The notes beneath the pieces are model-generated. The model saw nothing but the letters and a program-made list of their open reading frames with translations, ran no database searches and was not told the DNA's origin. The translations under genes and the position numbers were made by a program. From positions 1 through 39,497 of the IMG/VR virus record IMGVR_UViG_3300048927_000334: 39,497 nt of DNA; one strand, given 5' to 3'. Source of the stretch: a virus. Shown in pieces: positions 14,673-23,039 of this stretch. How positions within the stretch are numbered: position 1 is the first letter of the stretch; each line of letters starts with the position of its first letter.

Positions 14673-14879
14673 ATGCACGAAATCGACCACGACCCACACG
14701 AAAGACCCGGCCGCCGTTATTCCCTTGGGAAATGGTGGTGGGGCATATGGGCCATGATCGTTCTGTTCTGGATCGGGCAATTCGCATTCGACGGCTTTGA
14801 CTGGGTTCAGATTTCACTCGGCTTCGTTACCGGGGGTATTCTTTCCATGTGGGCCGTCGATATGTCATCGGACGGCTGA
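14673..14879 (+). CDS. Small membrane protein, moron (68 aa)
   Basis: The start is ATG 14673. The product has a basic cytosolic N-terminus (HEIDHDPHERPGRRYS) and two hydrophobic segments (WWWGIWAMIVLFWIGQ and ISLGFVTGGILSMWAV). Its 3' end overlaps the end of the 600-aa gene on the other strand by 15 bases. The ribosome site is poor, but GTGCATAAT just upstream could be an extended -10 giving a nearly leaderless transcript. A membrane moron such as a superinfection-exclusion protein is possible but unproven. Confidence 0.5.
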   Translation: MHEIDHDPHERPGRRYSLGKWWWGIWAMIVLFWIGQFAFDGFDWVQISLGFVTGGILSMWAVDMSSDG

Positions 14880-16667
14880 CGGCCTTTCCCCTCCAACCAT
14901 ATTCGGCAGGAACGTTGCGTCGATCTGGTTGATTGCCGCCGTTATCTCCGCTCTCATCTGCGGGCTGAGCGATCCCGACAGCAACTGGTTCTTGAGATAA
15001 GCCTGTCCAGCACCCGTCATCATCAGCCTACCAACCACGGCAGGAACAGCGGCGCCAGCAGCCGCGCCAGCAACGGCGCCAAAACCACCACCAGCAGCCC
15101 CACCAGCGCCAGCGCCGAGCACCGTGGGCAAAGCAGCCCCCAGATTGCGAACTGCCGTCCTTGGAGCCGTACCAGACTGCGGCATGGCCTTCATAACGCC
15201 TTCACCAGCCCGCGCCAGTTCCGCAAAGTCGCCCGAACCTCTCGCATAGTTCCTGCGACCCTGTTTCGAAACCGTGGCGTTTCGGAGTGCGGATGGCGAG
15301 ATGAGACCAGCAGCGGCATTTTCGCCGGCACCGGTCGCGGCCTGCTCCAGCACCAGCATGTTCTTGTACTGGTCTCGGACTTGTCGGAACGCGCCAAGAT
15401 CTGCCGGATTGTTGGCCGCAATGCTGCGCTCCATGGCATCATCAAGCGAGTTGCGGAGACCGTACAGGGCGTTGCTAAGCTCCGGGTCTGCCGTGCCACG
15501 CGCTGCACGATCAAGGCGGGAGCGTGTTGCCTGGTAAACAGCACCGTCGAGCGGACGGTTGTTGCGGAAGACATCGCCCAAATCCCTCACCGTGTTCTCG
15601 ATGATGGGCGCGCGATGGCTGGGAGCGACCATCGACATGTAATCGCGCCACGTTTTGCCGATGTCCTGCGCAAGCCTTCCATCTGGAATGACGTTGTTCT
15701 GTGAACCAAGCCGGCCGAACTCGCCGCCGATGCGGTTGAATGCGTCATCGATCACATCCGGCGTGGCGCGCTCCGCGTTGATGCCAGCCCGCGAAAGCGC
15801 GGCCTTGGTGAACTGGCTACCCTGACGCTCGGCAATGTCTTGTGCTGCCTGACCGCCGATTTCGCTTTCGGCATAGCGCAGTGTATTGCTTCCTGTCGCT
15901 TGACCGGCGGTGACATCCACGCCTTCGCGCTTCAAGGTATTGACAAGCGACTGACGAGCGGGAGAAGTTGATACGGGCGATATGGCGCGGCGAACGAGCC
16001 CGGAGACGCCAGAAACTGCCACAGGAAGGCCAAAGCCAACAGCAGCACCTAGCAAGCCGGTGTCCTTCGCGTTCTCCAACCTATTGAGAACACCACCTTC
16101 GCCCTGACCATACCCCTGTGCAGAGGCAAGAATTCCACCCTCTGCTGCCGAAGCACCGCTGACAGCGGCGAGACGAGGCAACTTGCTCATGTTCGCCGTT
16201 TTGGCAGCAACAGCAGCCGTTGGTGATAGACCAGCTTTCATCAAGCCAGAACCGAGACCAACAGCGCCCGTAACATTGCCCGCGATGTTCGCCACTGGAT
16301 GCGCTGCTGCAGTTGCCTTGTCAGACCCACGCACTTCGGCCAGCGCTTCGTCATAGGAGACATTCGGCTGCCACGGCAGAACCTTGCCGCCCAGCCAGCG
16401 TGCACCGGCGCCGACCTCATCAGCGAAACCGAATGAAGCGGAATTGGCAATGCCGCGGCCAAAAGCGTCCACCGAATCTACGGCACTGCGGAGCGCGCCT
16501 TTGCCTTCTGCGGGTTTCGCATCCTTGGCTTCCGAATGCGGCTTGAAAGCGCGCACGTCATCGACAGTCACACCTTCGGAGGCGATGTAGCCGTCAATGT
16601 CGCTTTCCGGCGCGTCCTGGGCAACCATTTTGGCGACGTTGTTTTTGATGCGAGCGAGATCGGCCAT
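14865..16667 (-). CDS. Large ejection/injection protein, P22 gp16-like position (600 aa)
   Basis: Size (600 vs 609 aa in P22 gp16) and place (third of three ejection genes) match the gp7-gp20-gp16 block. The N-terminus is soluble and charged (LARIKNNVAKMVAQDAPESD). The middle is Ala/Gly-rich with hydrophobic segments (about 125-180, 200-225), and the C-terminus contains a Gly/Ala membrane-active stretch (about 510-550). Such proteins leave the virion with the DNA and help it cross the envelope. Sequence homology to gp16 is not evident; this is a positional call. Confidence 0.65.
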   Translation of the reverse strand: MADLARIKNNVAKMVAQDAPESDIDGYIASEGVTVDDVRAFKPHSEAKDAKPAEGKGALRSAVDSVDAFGRGIANSASFGFADEVGAGARWLGGKVLPWQPNVSYDEALAEVRGSDKATAAAHPVANIAGNVTGAVGLGSGLMKAGLSPTAAVAAKTANMSKLPRLAAVSGASAAEGGILASAQGYGQGEGGVLNRLENAKDTGLLGAAVGFGLPVAVSGVSGLVRRAISPVSTSPARQSLVNTLKREGVDVTAGQATGSNTLRYAESEIGGQAAQDIAERQGSQFTKAALSRAGINAERATPDVIDDAFNRIGGEFGRLGSQNNVIPDGRLAQDIGKTWRDYMSMVAPSHRAPIIENTVRDLGDVFRNNRPLDGAVYQATRSRLDRAARGTADPELSNALYGLRNSLDDAMERSIAANNPADLGAFRQVRDQYKNMLVLEQAATGAGENAAAGLISPSALRNATVSKQGRRNYARGSGDFAELARAGEGVMKAMPQSGTAPRTAVRNLGAALPTVLGAGAGGAAGGGFGAVAGAAAGAAVPAVVGRLMMTGAGQAYLKNQLLSGSLSPQMRAEITAAINQIDATFLPNMVGGERPSAVR

Positions 16668-16673
16668 GGCTGA

Positions 16674-17747
16674 TTAATCCAGTCCGTATTTTGATTTGTA
16701 ATTTGTGCCATTCGGCGCAGTGGGCGCTGGGGCGCTCCCGGAATTGGAGCCTTGCGCTGCCGCCCGTGCACGAGAAACACCCGTTGCAACAATGCCGCGG
16801 AGTTCAGCCAGGGCTTCTCGGTAGTCTTTTTCGGTCTGGGCCGTATTGAGGCGGGACATTGCTTCCGTCGCCTTCTTGCCTTCCACCTCAGTGATCTGAC
16901 CACCGCCGCGCAGTGCGTTATAGGCCTGTAGAAATGACTGGCCGCCGATCTGATCCATCTTGGACTGAACGCGGGCAGCATCACTCGACACGTTCGGCAG
17001 CCATTTCCCCTGAACCGACCCCACCATACTGTCGAGATAGGGGTCATTGGAAAGGCTGTCGATTGTGGACAGCATATTGTTTGCCGCCTCTTCGATCTTC
17101 GGAAGCGCCGCCTTGTTTTCCGCCAGCGCCTTGCCACCGGCCGTCTCTTCGGCAGCGGTAGACAGATTCTTGGAAATCTGCCCGATAGGCTGGCGCGTGA
17201 TCGGGTCGAGAAGAACTGTATGCGTTCCGGCGTCAATGCGGATCGGCTCTTTCGATAGGCTGACGCCATCAGGAAGCGCCGTGCGCCGGGAGGTGCCGCC
17301 CTTGCTCAACTGGATGATGACGGGGTTGCCGTTCTCATCTGTGCCGTACTGCGGGTTAAGCCCATATTCTTGATCATCCGCACCACCGACGCCGCCCGGC
17401 GGATCAATCCATTCACGGGTGTTGGTATCGTACAGGCGTTTGCCAACCGCCATGAAGTTGTTCTTCGGCTTCTGAGCCTCAAGTTTCTGCTGATAGTAGA
17501 GCTTGTAGGCATCACCAGCGCCGAGCGATCCAGCTTCAACAGCCTGCGCAAGTTCAGGATTGGCGCTTTTCAGGAATTCAACCGTCTTGTTCAGCTTTCG
17601 AGCATCGGAAAAGCCTTTCAGCCCGAGAGCTGCTTGCTCATTCCCTGTCTTCCCTGCCAAAAGGCCAAGCCCGGACTGAAGAAGTGCATCGCTGTTGCGC
17701 TGGATGCTGGGGAAAAGATTGGCGCCGAAATTATCGAAGAGTGCCAT
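16674..17747 (-). CDS. Ejection-type structural protein, P22 gp20-like position (357 aa)
   Basis: It begins MALFDNFGANLFPSIQRNSD and has an amphipathic N-terminal region (ALLQSGLGLLAGKTGNE), a beta-containing middle (YDTNTREWIDPPGG and so on) and a long helical region at about 205-330. It lies between the 280-aa and 600-aa genes with gaps of 6 to 12 bases, so all three are one translation unit. The gp20-like role is inferred from order; the sequence itself has no diagnostic motif. Confidence 0.6.
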   Translation of the reverse strand: MALFDNFGANLFPSIQRNSDALLQSGLGLLAGKTGNEQAALGLKGFSDARKLNKTVEFLKSANPELAQAVEAGSLGAGDAYKLYYQQKLEAQKPKNNFMAVGKRLYDTNTREWIDPPGGVGGADDQEYGLNPQYGTDENGNPVIIQLSKGGTSRRTALPDGVSLSKEPIRIDAGTHTVLLDPITRQPIGQISKNLSTAAEETAGGKALAENKAALPKIEEAANNMLSTIDSLSNDPYLDSMVGSVQGKWLPNVSSDAARVQSKMDQIGGQSFLQAYNALRGGGQITEVEGKKATEAMSRLNTAQTEKDYREALAELRGIVATGVSRARAAAQGSNSGSAPAPTAPNGTNYKSKYGLD

Positions 17748-17759
17748 GTGGTTTATCCC

Positions 17760-18602
17760 TTAAAACAGGCCGCCGAGGAGGCCGAGACCGGACATGCCGT
17801 AACCCGCCGCCGTGAGGAACGGATTCTGCCCCGGCTGGGTCGTCGTTTGCGTGCCGCCCATTGCCCCCGCACCGGAAGCAATCGCATTGAGGCGCCCGAG
17901 TTGCTCCCATGGCTTGTTCTGCCACTCGTTGAAGATGCGCAGTTCATCGTTCTTGTTGCGGGTTGCTAAATCCTCATTCATGGCACCGACGTTCATCAAA
18001 TCCTGATCAGGCGCATTCATTCCGGTGTAGGCCGCTCCGAGATTGCCAAACCCCTGCTGCCCCATGTTGAACAGGTTGGTGTTCGCGGCATCGCGACGAC
18101 CTTGCCAGTTGTTGTAATCGCTCAAAATCGTGCTGTTCGTCAGATCGCCTACATTTTTCGCGAGCAAGCTCTGGTTTGCGCCAGAACCATAACGACCGGC
18201 CGCCGAAGCATTGAGATTGACGGCATCGCCTACCTTGGAGGCCTGCGCATCAAGCACCTTCTGAAGTTCAGGCGAAACCGCATAGGTCGAGTTTGCCAGA
18301 GCGCGCGTATTGCCCATTGCGTCAAGCTGGGGCGTATTAAAGCCGCCCGTGTTTATGACGCCCTGGTATTGTCCGGTAAGGCCAGCTCCACCCGTATTGG
18401 TGTTCGCGTTGCGCTCGATGTTCCCCATGGCCTGTTGTGTCTGCGAAGACCATGGAGTGACGGTCGATCCTTTGTAAATCTCCGTTCCAAGACCGGAATT
18501 GTAAAGGTCCGTTGCGCCGCCGACTGCCTGTTTCAGTGCTGGCTGCGCGCCTTCCCACGGAGAGGAAGACTGCGTGGTCGTCTGTTTTCCGCCACCGGTC
18601 AT
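17760..18602 (-). CDS. Ejection/tail-associated protein, P22 gp7-like position (280 aa)
   Basis: The protein is Gly/Asn/Gln/Thr-rich with a polar N-terminus (MTGGGKQTTTQSSSPW) and repeats of Asn and Gly through the helical middle (AMGNIERNANTNTGG), and it ends with a hydrophobic segment (AAGYGMSGLGLLGGLF). The same style is seen in phage DNA-transfer proteins of many podoviruses. It starts one base after the GNAT-like gene's stop. Confidence 0.6.
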   Translation of the reverse strand: MTGGGKQTTTQSSSPWEGAQPALKQAVGGATDLYNSGLGTEIYKGSTVTPWSSQTQQAMGNIERNANTNTGGAGLTGQYQGVINTGGFNTPQLDAMGNTRALANSTYAVSPELQKVLDAQASKVGDAVNLNASAAGRYGSGANQSLLAKNVGDLTNSTILSDYNNWQGRRDAANTNLFNMGQQGFGNLGAAYTGMNAPDQDLMNVGAMNEDLATRNKNDELRIFNEWQNKPWEQLGRLNAIASGAGAMGGTQTTTQPGQNPFLTAAGYGMSGLGLLGGLF

Positions 18603-18603
18603 G

Positions 18604-19008
18604 TCAAAGCTCCATCACGTAAGTTGAGCGAATTCTTTTCGGCTCATCAAAAATCTTCACCCACCCCTCGCGGCCTTCTGCCACGATCCTCGTGGCTCCA
18701 TTGGACAGGGCCATTTCCGAGAGGAAGCGGTTAACCTTCGCCGCCCATTCGCTTATCTGTTCGCCGACGAGAGACAGGACGCGAAGAACAGCGCCATTGC
18801 TCCAGCGCTCAAAGCGGACGATGGCCGCCATCAGCAGCCCCGTATCGTCGCGAGCAATCACGAGGAAGGCATGCCCAGAGCGGCACATTTGCCAAAGCTC
18901 TCCGGTCGAAAGGTCGTCGCCATACTTCTGCATGACGGCATCAAAGCGGGGCCCCACCGATTGCCAGAGGGCGTCCACGTCTGCGACATTCGCGATGTAG
19001 ATGTTCAT
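18604..19008 (-). CDS. GNAT-like phage protein (134 aa)
   Basis: The start ATG overlaps the upstream stop (ATGA). The fold pattern fits a small GNAT acetyltransferase: an N-terminal helix (VADVDALWQSVGPRF), strands HAFLVIAR and LLMAAIVRFERWSNG, and a C-terminal helix. The acetyl-CoA P-loop signature R/Q-x-x-G-x-G/A is not clear, so it may be a catalytically dead structural relative. Such proteins are common in podovirus tail modules. It sits where P22 gp14 would be. Confidence 0.55.
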   Translation of the reverse strand: MNIYIANVADVDALWQSVGPRFDAVMQKYGDDLSTGELWQMCRSGHAFLVIARDDTGLLMAAIVRFERWSNGAVLRVLSLVGEQISEWAAKVNRFLSEMALSNGATRIVAEGREGWVKIFDEPKRIRSTYVMEL

Positions 19009-19346
19009 GATACCTGATACGCCAGCGCATAAATGAGGTTGACGATAACGCCAGAAGAACCTGCAGCCTTGATGGAGTTGCCCGTTTCAAGGCGGACAGG
19101 AAGGTTGCTTTCAACCTGGGTGTCATTCGCACCGACAGACTTTCGCCATATCAAGTGATCGGTGACCCCATCGTTCCAGTAAAGGCTGCACGTCACAGCG
19201 CCGCCTGTTGGATTGACAAATGACCACCCTGCGACGGTTTGTGTTCTGTCTTCCGCGACCGCACCAACCAGTTCAAGCGAGGTGCCGGAAAGCGCGCGGC
19301 TCTCTGGCTTTCGAATGTTGCCGGTGTAATTTGCGTTCACGCTCAT
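19005..19346 (-). CDS. Small beta-rich structural protein (113 aa)
   Basis: It overlaps the neighbouring genes on both sides by four bases. The sequence is strand-rich (TVAGWSFVNPTGGAVTCSLYW and SLELVGAVAE) without charge clusters, as in virion accessory proteins. It probably forms part of the neck or tail, or a decoration subunit. Nothing specific is recognised. Confidence 0.55.
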   Translation of the reverse strand: MSVNANYTGNIRKPESRALSGTSLELVGAVAEDRTQTVAGWSFVNPTGGAVTCSLYWNDGVTDHLIWRKSVGANDTQVESNLPVRLETGNSIKAAGSSGVIVNLIYALAYQVS

Positions 19347-20794
19347 TGTTCACCGGCCTCCTCGAATTCTGCCTCGATGTCCGAGATAATCGACCAGTCA
19401 GAGCCGGAAGGAATGGAGCAGGAGAACTTGTGCAATCGTCCGTCCTGACGGAAATTAAGCAGACCGGCGCGGTTAACCGTCTGGGGTGCGGAAACCTCTC
19501 CTGTCGCGCCGTGGTAGCTGTAGACGGTGTCCGTCACCGATAAGCCGATAGCGTCACTGATGACGCGCGCTGCGCGGCAGAATGTTCGTATAACCGGATC
19601 GGTCTCCACGATGGCAGTATCGAGCGTTGCCGACTGATTTTGACCAGAGAAAAACGCCAGCCTGTTATCAGGCGTGAACGTTGCCATCGTCGGGCGGCCG
19701 CCAAGGAATACGCGGCTGTCAAACGGCTCGGTCACCTCTTCAATGGAAGCGTAGAGCGTCGATAGACCGTCCCATGTGATGCCCGGCGTGACCAGCGACA
19801 TCATCTCACCCACCTGCAGGTCCGTCGTGCACCAGCGGTCAAGCTGCCAGTCATAACCCAGCCTGCGAAACGTCCCGTCAGGCCTGCGGTATTTCCACCA
19901 GATGATTTTCTCGTAGGGGTCTGCCGACCCTTGAACCTCTCCGAGATAGGTCATATCGACTTGCGACAGGAACCACTTGTCAACGCGCTCGGCCCCGATC
20001 GGCTTACGCGCAGCGCCGGCGAAAAAACCGTCCTCGGACAGGTAAAAGAACATTCCCGGCCCGATGGACACGATTGAGCCTGACGATACCGCGCCCTGCT
20101 TCGGGTTCATCGTCTGGCGCGTGAAGGTGTATCCCGACGAGGGGGAAAAAACAAAGAAATGCATGGCGCTGCGATTGACGACATAAAAGCCGTTCTGCTC
20201 GCCAAAGCCGCCCATGACCTCTTCGCCTTCCGGCAAGACCTGCTCGTCGGCTCCCTTTTCGCCAATCGTCCAGAATTCGATATCGTTGACGCCAGACCAC
20301 CGGATTTTCTTCTCACCCATAGTTCCGGCAAGATAGCCCAGAACCAAAAAGTCGCCCGACACCCAAGAGAATTTCGCTTGGGGAGGAGAGCCGGCAAGGT
20401 TTACGCAGTCGGACCCGGTTTCGATGTCGTAGACCTGAATAGGATCGGCAATGTTGTGGATCAGAAGCTTCGTGCCAAATACGGTGAACGTCCACGTATC
20501 GACCAGCGGAAGGCTGTAAGGGGCGGCCGTGCCAGAGATATCATCCCAGGAATAATTCGTGGTGTTGAGCCGGTAGATGTTTGTGGCTGTTGCCGCAATG
20601 ATGGTGTAGTTGCCGACGCTGTCGCGAACGTAAACAGCACCACGGCAAGCGCCAGGCAATGCGTCTGTAATCACTGACAGGCCGGGCATCGGACCCCAGC
20701 CGTTGGCAACTGGAAAAGCGTTCACGATGCTGCCGCTGACAGCCGTGTTGTAAACGCTCTTGTCAGGTTCGAACGGGCCGAACGCTATTCTCAT
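19343..20794 (-). CDS. P22 gp10-like tail accessory/DNA-stabilisation protein (483 aa)
   Basis: Length (483 vs 472 in P22 gp10) and repeated Trp/Tyr/Gly beta-propeller-like motifs (TWTFTVFGTKLLIHN, KIRWSGVNDIEFW and FFYLSEDGFFAG) match this family. P22 gp10 joins the portal-adaptor to the tail needle and keeps DNA packaged. It overlaps the adaptor gene upstream (ATGA) and a small structural gene downstream, as expected in a neck gene cluster. Confidence 0.8.
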   Translation of the reverse strand: MRIAFGPFEPDKSVYNTAVSGSIVNAFPVANGWGPMPGLSVITDALPGACRGAVYVRDSVGNYTIIAATATNIYRLNTTNYSWDDISGTAAPYSLPLVDTWTFTVFGTKLLIHNIADPIQVYDIETGSDCVNLAGSPPQAKFSWVSGDFLVLGYLAGTMGEKKIRWSGVNDIEFWTIGEKGADEQVLPEGEEVMGGFGEQNGFYVVNRSAMHFFVFSPSSGYTFTRQTMNPKQGAVSSGSIVSIGPGMFFYLSEDGFFAGAARKPIGAERVDKWFLSQVDMTYLGEVQGSADPYEKIIWWKYRRPDGTFRRLGYDWQLDRWCTTDLQVGEMMSLVTPGITWDGLSTLYASIEEVTEPFDSRVFLGGRPTMATFTPDNRLAFFSGQNQSATLDTAIVETDPVIRTFCRAARVISDAIGLSVTDTVYSYHGATGEVSAPQTVNRAGLLNFRQDGRLHKFSCSIPSGSDWSIISDIEAEFEEAGEQ

Positions 20795-21453
20795 GTTGCA
20801 ATATCCAGATTGGGGCCATGACGTCGCGAGCCAGAAAGCATGGGGTCAACCGTCAGGACGGCTCGTCTGCTCTTGGCATAGGTGTTGCGCGCTTCGGCCA
20901 AGCCCTCTTCAAGGACGGATTTCCACATCGCCCCATCCTTCACGGACTTGGTGTAAATGCAGCCCCACACGATAGCAGCGGCCATATAGACGTCTGGGAA
21001 ATTGGTCAGGACGTCGTTCGTCGGCGCGGCATCGGACAGAGCAAACCGGCCCCGGTAGGTGAAACGGAACGTGTAGGGCGCGTCCATGTCTCTATCGAAG
21101 CGGAGGTACGTTTTATCGGCGCCAGCGTCGACAACTCTCTCCATGGCGCACATGGATGGTGTTGAGGCTATCTCTGAATAGGCGAATGTTCCTTGCGGTC
21201 GCGGCAAGATCGGAAACTCCCGCGTCGTTCCATCCACGAACAGCGATATCGGCTCCACGATGTTCAGAGCAGTGATGTCGATGAAGTTCTGTCCAGCCAC
21301 ACCCGAGAGAGTGAGTGTCGAAGCGATGGTTCCAAGGGTCCGGTTCAGGCGCGCCTCGGCCAGAGCGATGAATTCCGAAGCTTTTCCCGAAATGTCATTG
21401 CGGGCCATGTAGTCGGAAATCGAAGCCTGGAGCTCGGTGTAGTTGGTAATCAT
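20791..21453 (-). CDS. Phage adaptor/head-to-tail connector protein (220 aa)
   Basis: The N-terminus is typical of the phage adaptor family: NYTELQASISDYMARND and then SEFIALAEARLNR, a helix pair that binds the portal ring. Length is 220 aa, against about 166 for P22 gp4. A middle beta region and a C-terminal helix (VWGCIYTKSVKDGAMWKSVL) follow. It lies between coat and gp10-like genes, exactly where the adaptor is expected. Confidence 0.75.
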   Translation of the reverse strand: MITNYTELQASISDYMARNDISGKASEFIALAEARLNRTLGTIASTLTLSGVAGQNFIDITALNIVEPISLFVDGTTREFPILPRPQGTFAYSEIASTPSMCAMERVVDAGADKTYLRFDRDMDAPYTFRFTYRGRFALSDAAPTNDVLTNFPDVYMAAAIVWGCIYTKSVKDGAMWKSVLEEGLAEARNTYAKSRRAVLTVDPMLSGSRRHGPNLDIAT

Positions 21454-21456
21454 GGA

Positions 21457-21714
21457 CTATTCCTCTGCGCCGTCCTGATCGTCTTCTTCATCTTCAACGG
21501 TAGTTTCGGTATCGACGTCTTCGGCGGTTGCCTGCGCGGGAACCTCAGTGGTTTTTGCTTCCCGCTTTTTACGCGGCCCTTTCGGCTTCGGCTCCACGGC
21601 CTTTTCTTCGACTTTGGAGGGGCTGTCGAAATAGCCTTTCGGAATTTCGTCACCTTCTTGGAACAGTTTCGCGCCGTCCTTTGAGTACATCCACGTCGGG
21701 TGTTCTGCTTTCAT
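21457..21714 (-). CDS. Small protein with acidic tail (85 aa), head-gene cluster
   Basis: The first 30 residues are compact (MKAEHPTWMYSKDGAKLFQ), the middle is a Lys/Pro-rich linker and the C-terminus is strongly acidic (DVDTETTVEDEEDDQDGAEE). It lies between the coat gene's terminator and the adaptor gene. It could be a head accessory or late-assembly protein. No family is recognised. Confidence 0.6.
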   Translation of the reverse strand: MKAEHPTWMYSKDGAKLFQEGDEIPKGYFDSPSKVEEKAVEPKPKGPRKKREAKTTEVPAQATAEDVDTETTVEDEEDDQDGAEE

Positions 21715-21743
21715 CGCCCTGTCCTTTTGTAGCGAAAGAGGAA

Positions 21744-21765
21744 AGCGGGAGCCGAAGCCCCCGCT
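21744..21765 (-). terminator. Terminator after the major capsid gene
   Basis: On the minus strand AGCGGG/CCCGCT carries a stable UUCG-type loop (GCTTCGGC) and is followed by TTTCCTCTTT. It is 12 bases after the coat gene's stop. It probably stops most transcripts there and so sets the coat protein in excess over the tail genes downstream. Confidence 0.7.
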
Positions 21766-21776
21766 GTCGGATTGTG

Positions 21777-23027
21777 TTACGGCGTGCCGCTGACGCGCGT
21801 GGCCAAGCGCGGGTCAATCGCCTTGACGCCATACAGAACGTCGTAACGCCAGCCAGCGACGTCGTTCGTGCTGTCATAGGTCGGGATCAGACGGATGCTG
21901 ATACCCTTGTAGGACTGACGCGAGCCGTTGTAGACGGCGGCCGGCATTTCCATCGGAACGGCTGCGAAAGCGAAGGCGTTCTTGTGGAACATCAGGTTCT
22001 GGCGGAAGCCAGTGCCGCCCGTGCCCTGAACCGTGATGGCCGCGTTGTCTGCTGGGGCAGCAGATACCGTTGCCTGGGAACCGCCAACAATGATCGGCGG
22101 GCTGATGGTCAGGGTGGCCGGACCGGTCGTTGCGCCCGAGTTGGCGTCAGCCTTGACAACGAACTGCCGCAGGAAGGGCAGCGTTGCTTTCGTCACCGGA
22201 TTGACGGCGAAGACGCCGGCAATGGTGAACACGTCGCCCTTTTTCAGAATGCCCGTCGTGGAGTTCGTCCAGCCGTCGGTGATGAGCGATTGCTGGTATG
22301 TGTCCTTGACAGTGTCATAGGTGACGTTCTGGCTTGCGCCGTTGACCAACGGCGTGCCGGTGGCGACACCGACAACGTGCGTCGGCACGTTCTGCGACAT
22401 GTATGTGTCGACGTCACCGATAGGGCCCAGACGGGCCATGCGGTAGGCGTCGTTTGCGGCCTTATCGATGTAGAGGCTAGTCTGCGAACCCACCATGCCC
22501 CAGTAGTCCGACGGCGAAAGAACGCCGGTGCGGTCCATCTGGAGAACGGCCAGTTCATCGAGGCGCTCCGGTCCCTTTGAGAAATCCGCAAAGCTGTTGA
22601 TGACGTTGCCGGGCGTGCCCACCCAGGACGGGACATCCTGATAGAGCGACATCAAATCCATGTCGATCTGGTTGGCAAGCTGGATCATCGCAGGCTTCAG
22701 AACGCGCTCACGCACGCCGGATTCATCGATATCAAGCGTCAGTTCCTTGGAGGTGAAGTTGACGTCAACGCCCTTCTGCTTGTTGACCGTGATGGTGGTC
22801 GAACCTTCAACGACATCCTGAACCTGACGAACGGCACCGTCACGCACCGTAAAGTCGGCAGGGCGCTTAATGGAAATCGTGTCGCCCTTCTTGAAGCCGT
22901 TGATTTCCTGACTGAACTCTTTTTCGTAGTCGACATGAACCTTCTTGGTCATGACGAGGGTGTTTTCGAGGATGATCAGCGATTCTTTCGCGAACACACT
23001 CACCTGTTTTGCAACGCTATTTGCCAT
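21777..23027 (-). CDS. Major capsid protein, P22 coat family (416 aa)
   Basis: The N-terminus has the HK97-fold P22-type coat pattern: KESLIILENTLVMTKKVHVDYEKEF and GDTISIKRPADFTV, followed by the acidic/aromatic SKELTLDIDE. The length (416 vs 430 in P22 gp5) and the preceding scaffold fit. The 230-330 region, which is Thr/Ala-rich, probably forms the I-domain-like insertion. It assembles with the scaffold into T=7-type procapsids. Confidence 0.9.
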   Translation of the reverse strand: MANSVAKQVSVFAKESLIILENTLVMTKKVHVDYEKEFSQEINGFKKGDTISIKRPADFTVRDGAVRQVQDVVEGSTTITVNKQKGVDVNFTSKELTLDIDESGVRERVLKPAMIQLANQIDMDLMSLYQDVPSWVGTPGNVINSFADFSKGPERLDELAVLQMDRTGVLSPSDYWGMVGSQTSLYIDKAANDAYRMARLGPIGDVDTYMSQNVPTHVVGVATGTPLVNGASQNVTYDTVKDTYQQSLITDGWTNSTTGILKKGDVFTIAGVFAVNPVTKATLPFLRQFVVKADANSGATTGPATLTISPPIIVGGSQATVSAAPADNAAITVQGTGGTGFRQNLMFHKNAFAFAAVPMEMPAAVYNGSRQSYKGISIRLIPTYDSTNDVAGWRYDVLYGVKAIDPRLATRVSGTP

Positions 23028-23039
23028 TGCTGCAGTTCC

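Noticed and set aside
21528-22580. Long plus-strand open frame (350 aa) opposite the coat gene
   Set aside because: It is Arg/Ala-rich shadow of the GC-rich coat gene, has no ribosome site and no domain, and the minus-strand coat call is certain.
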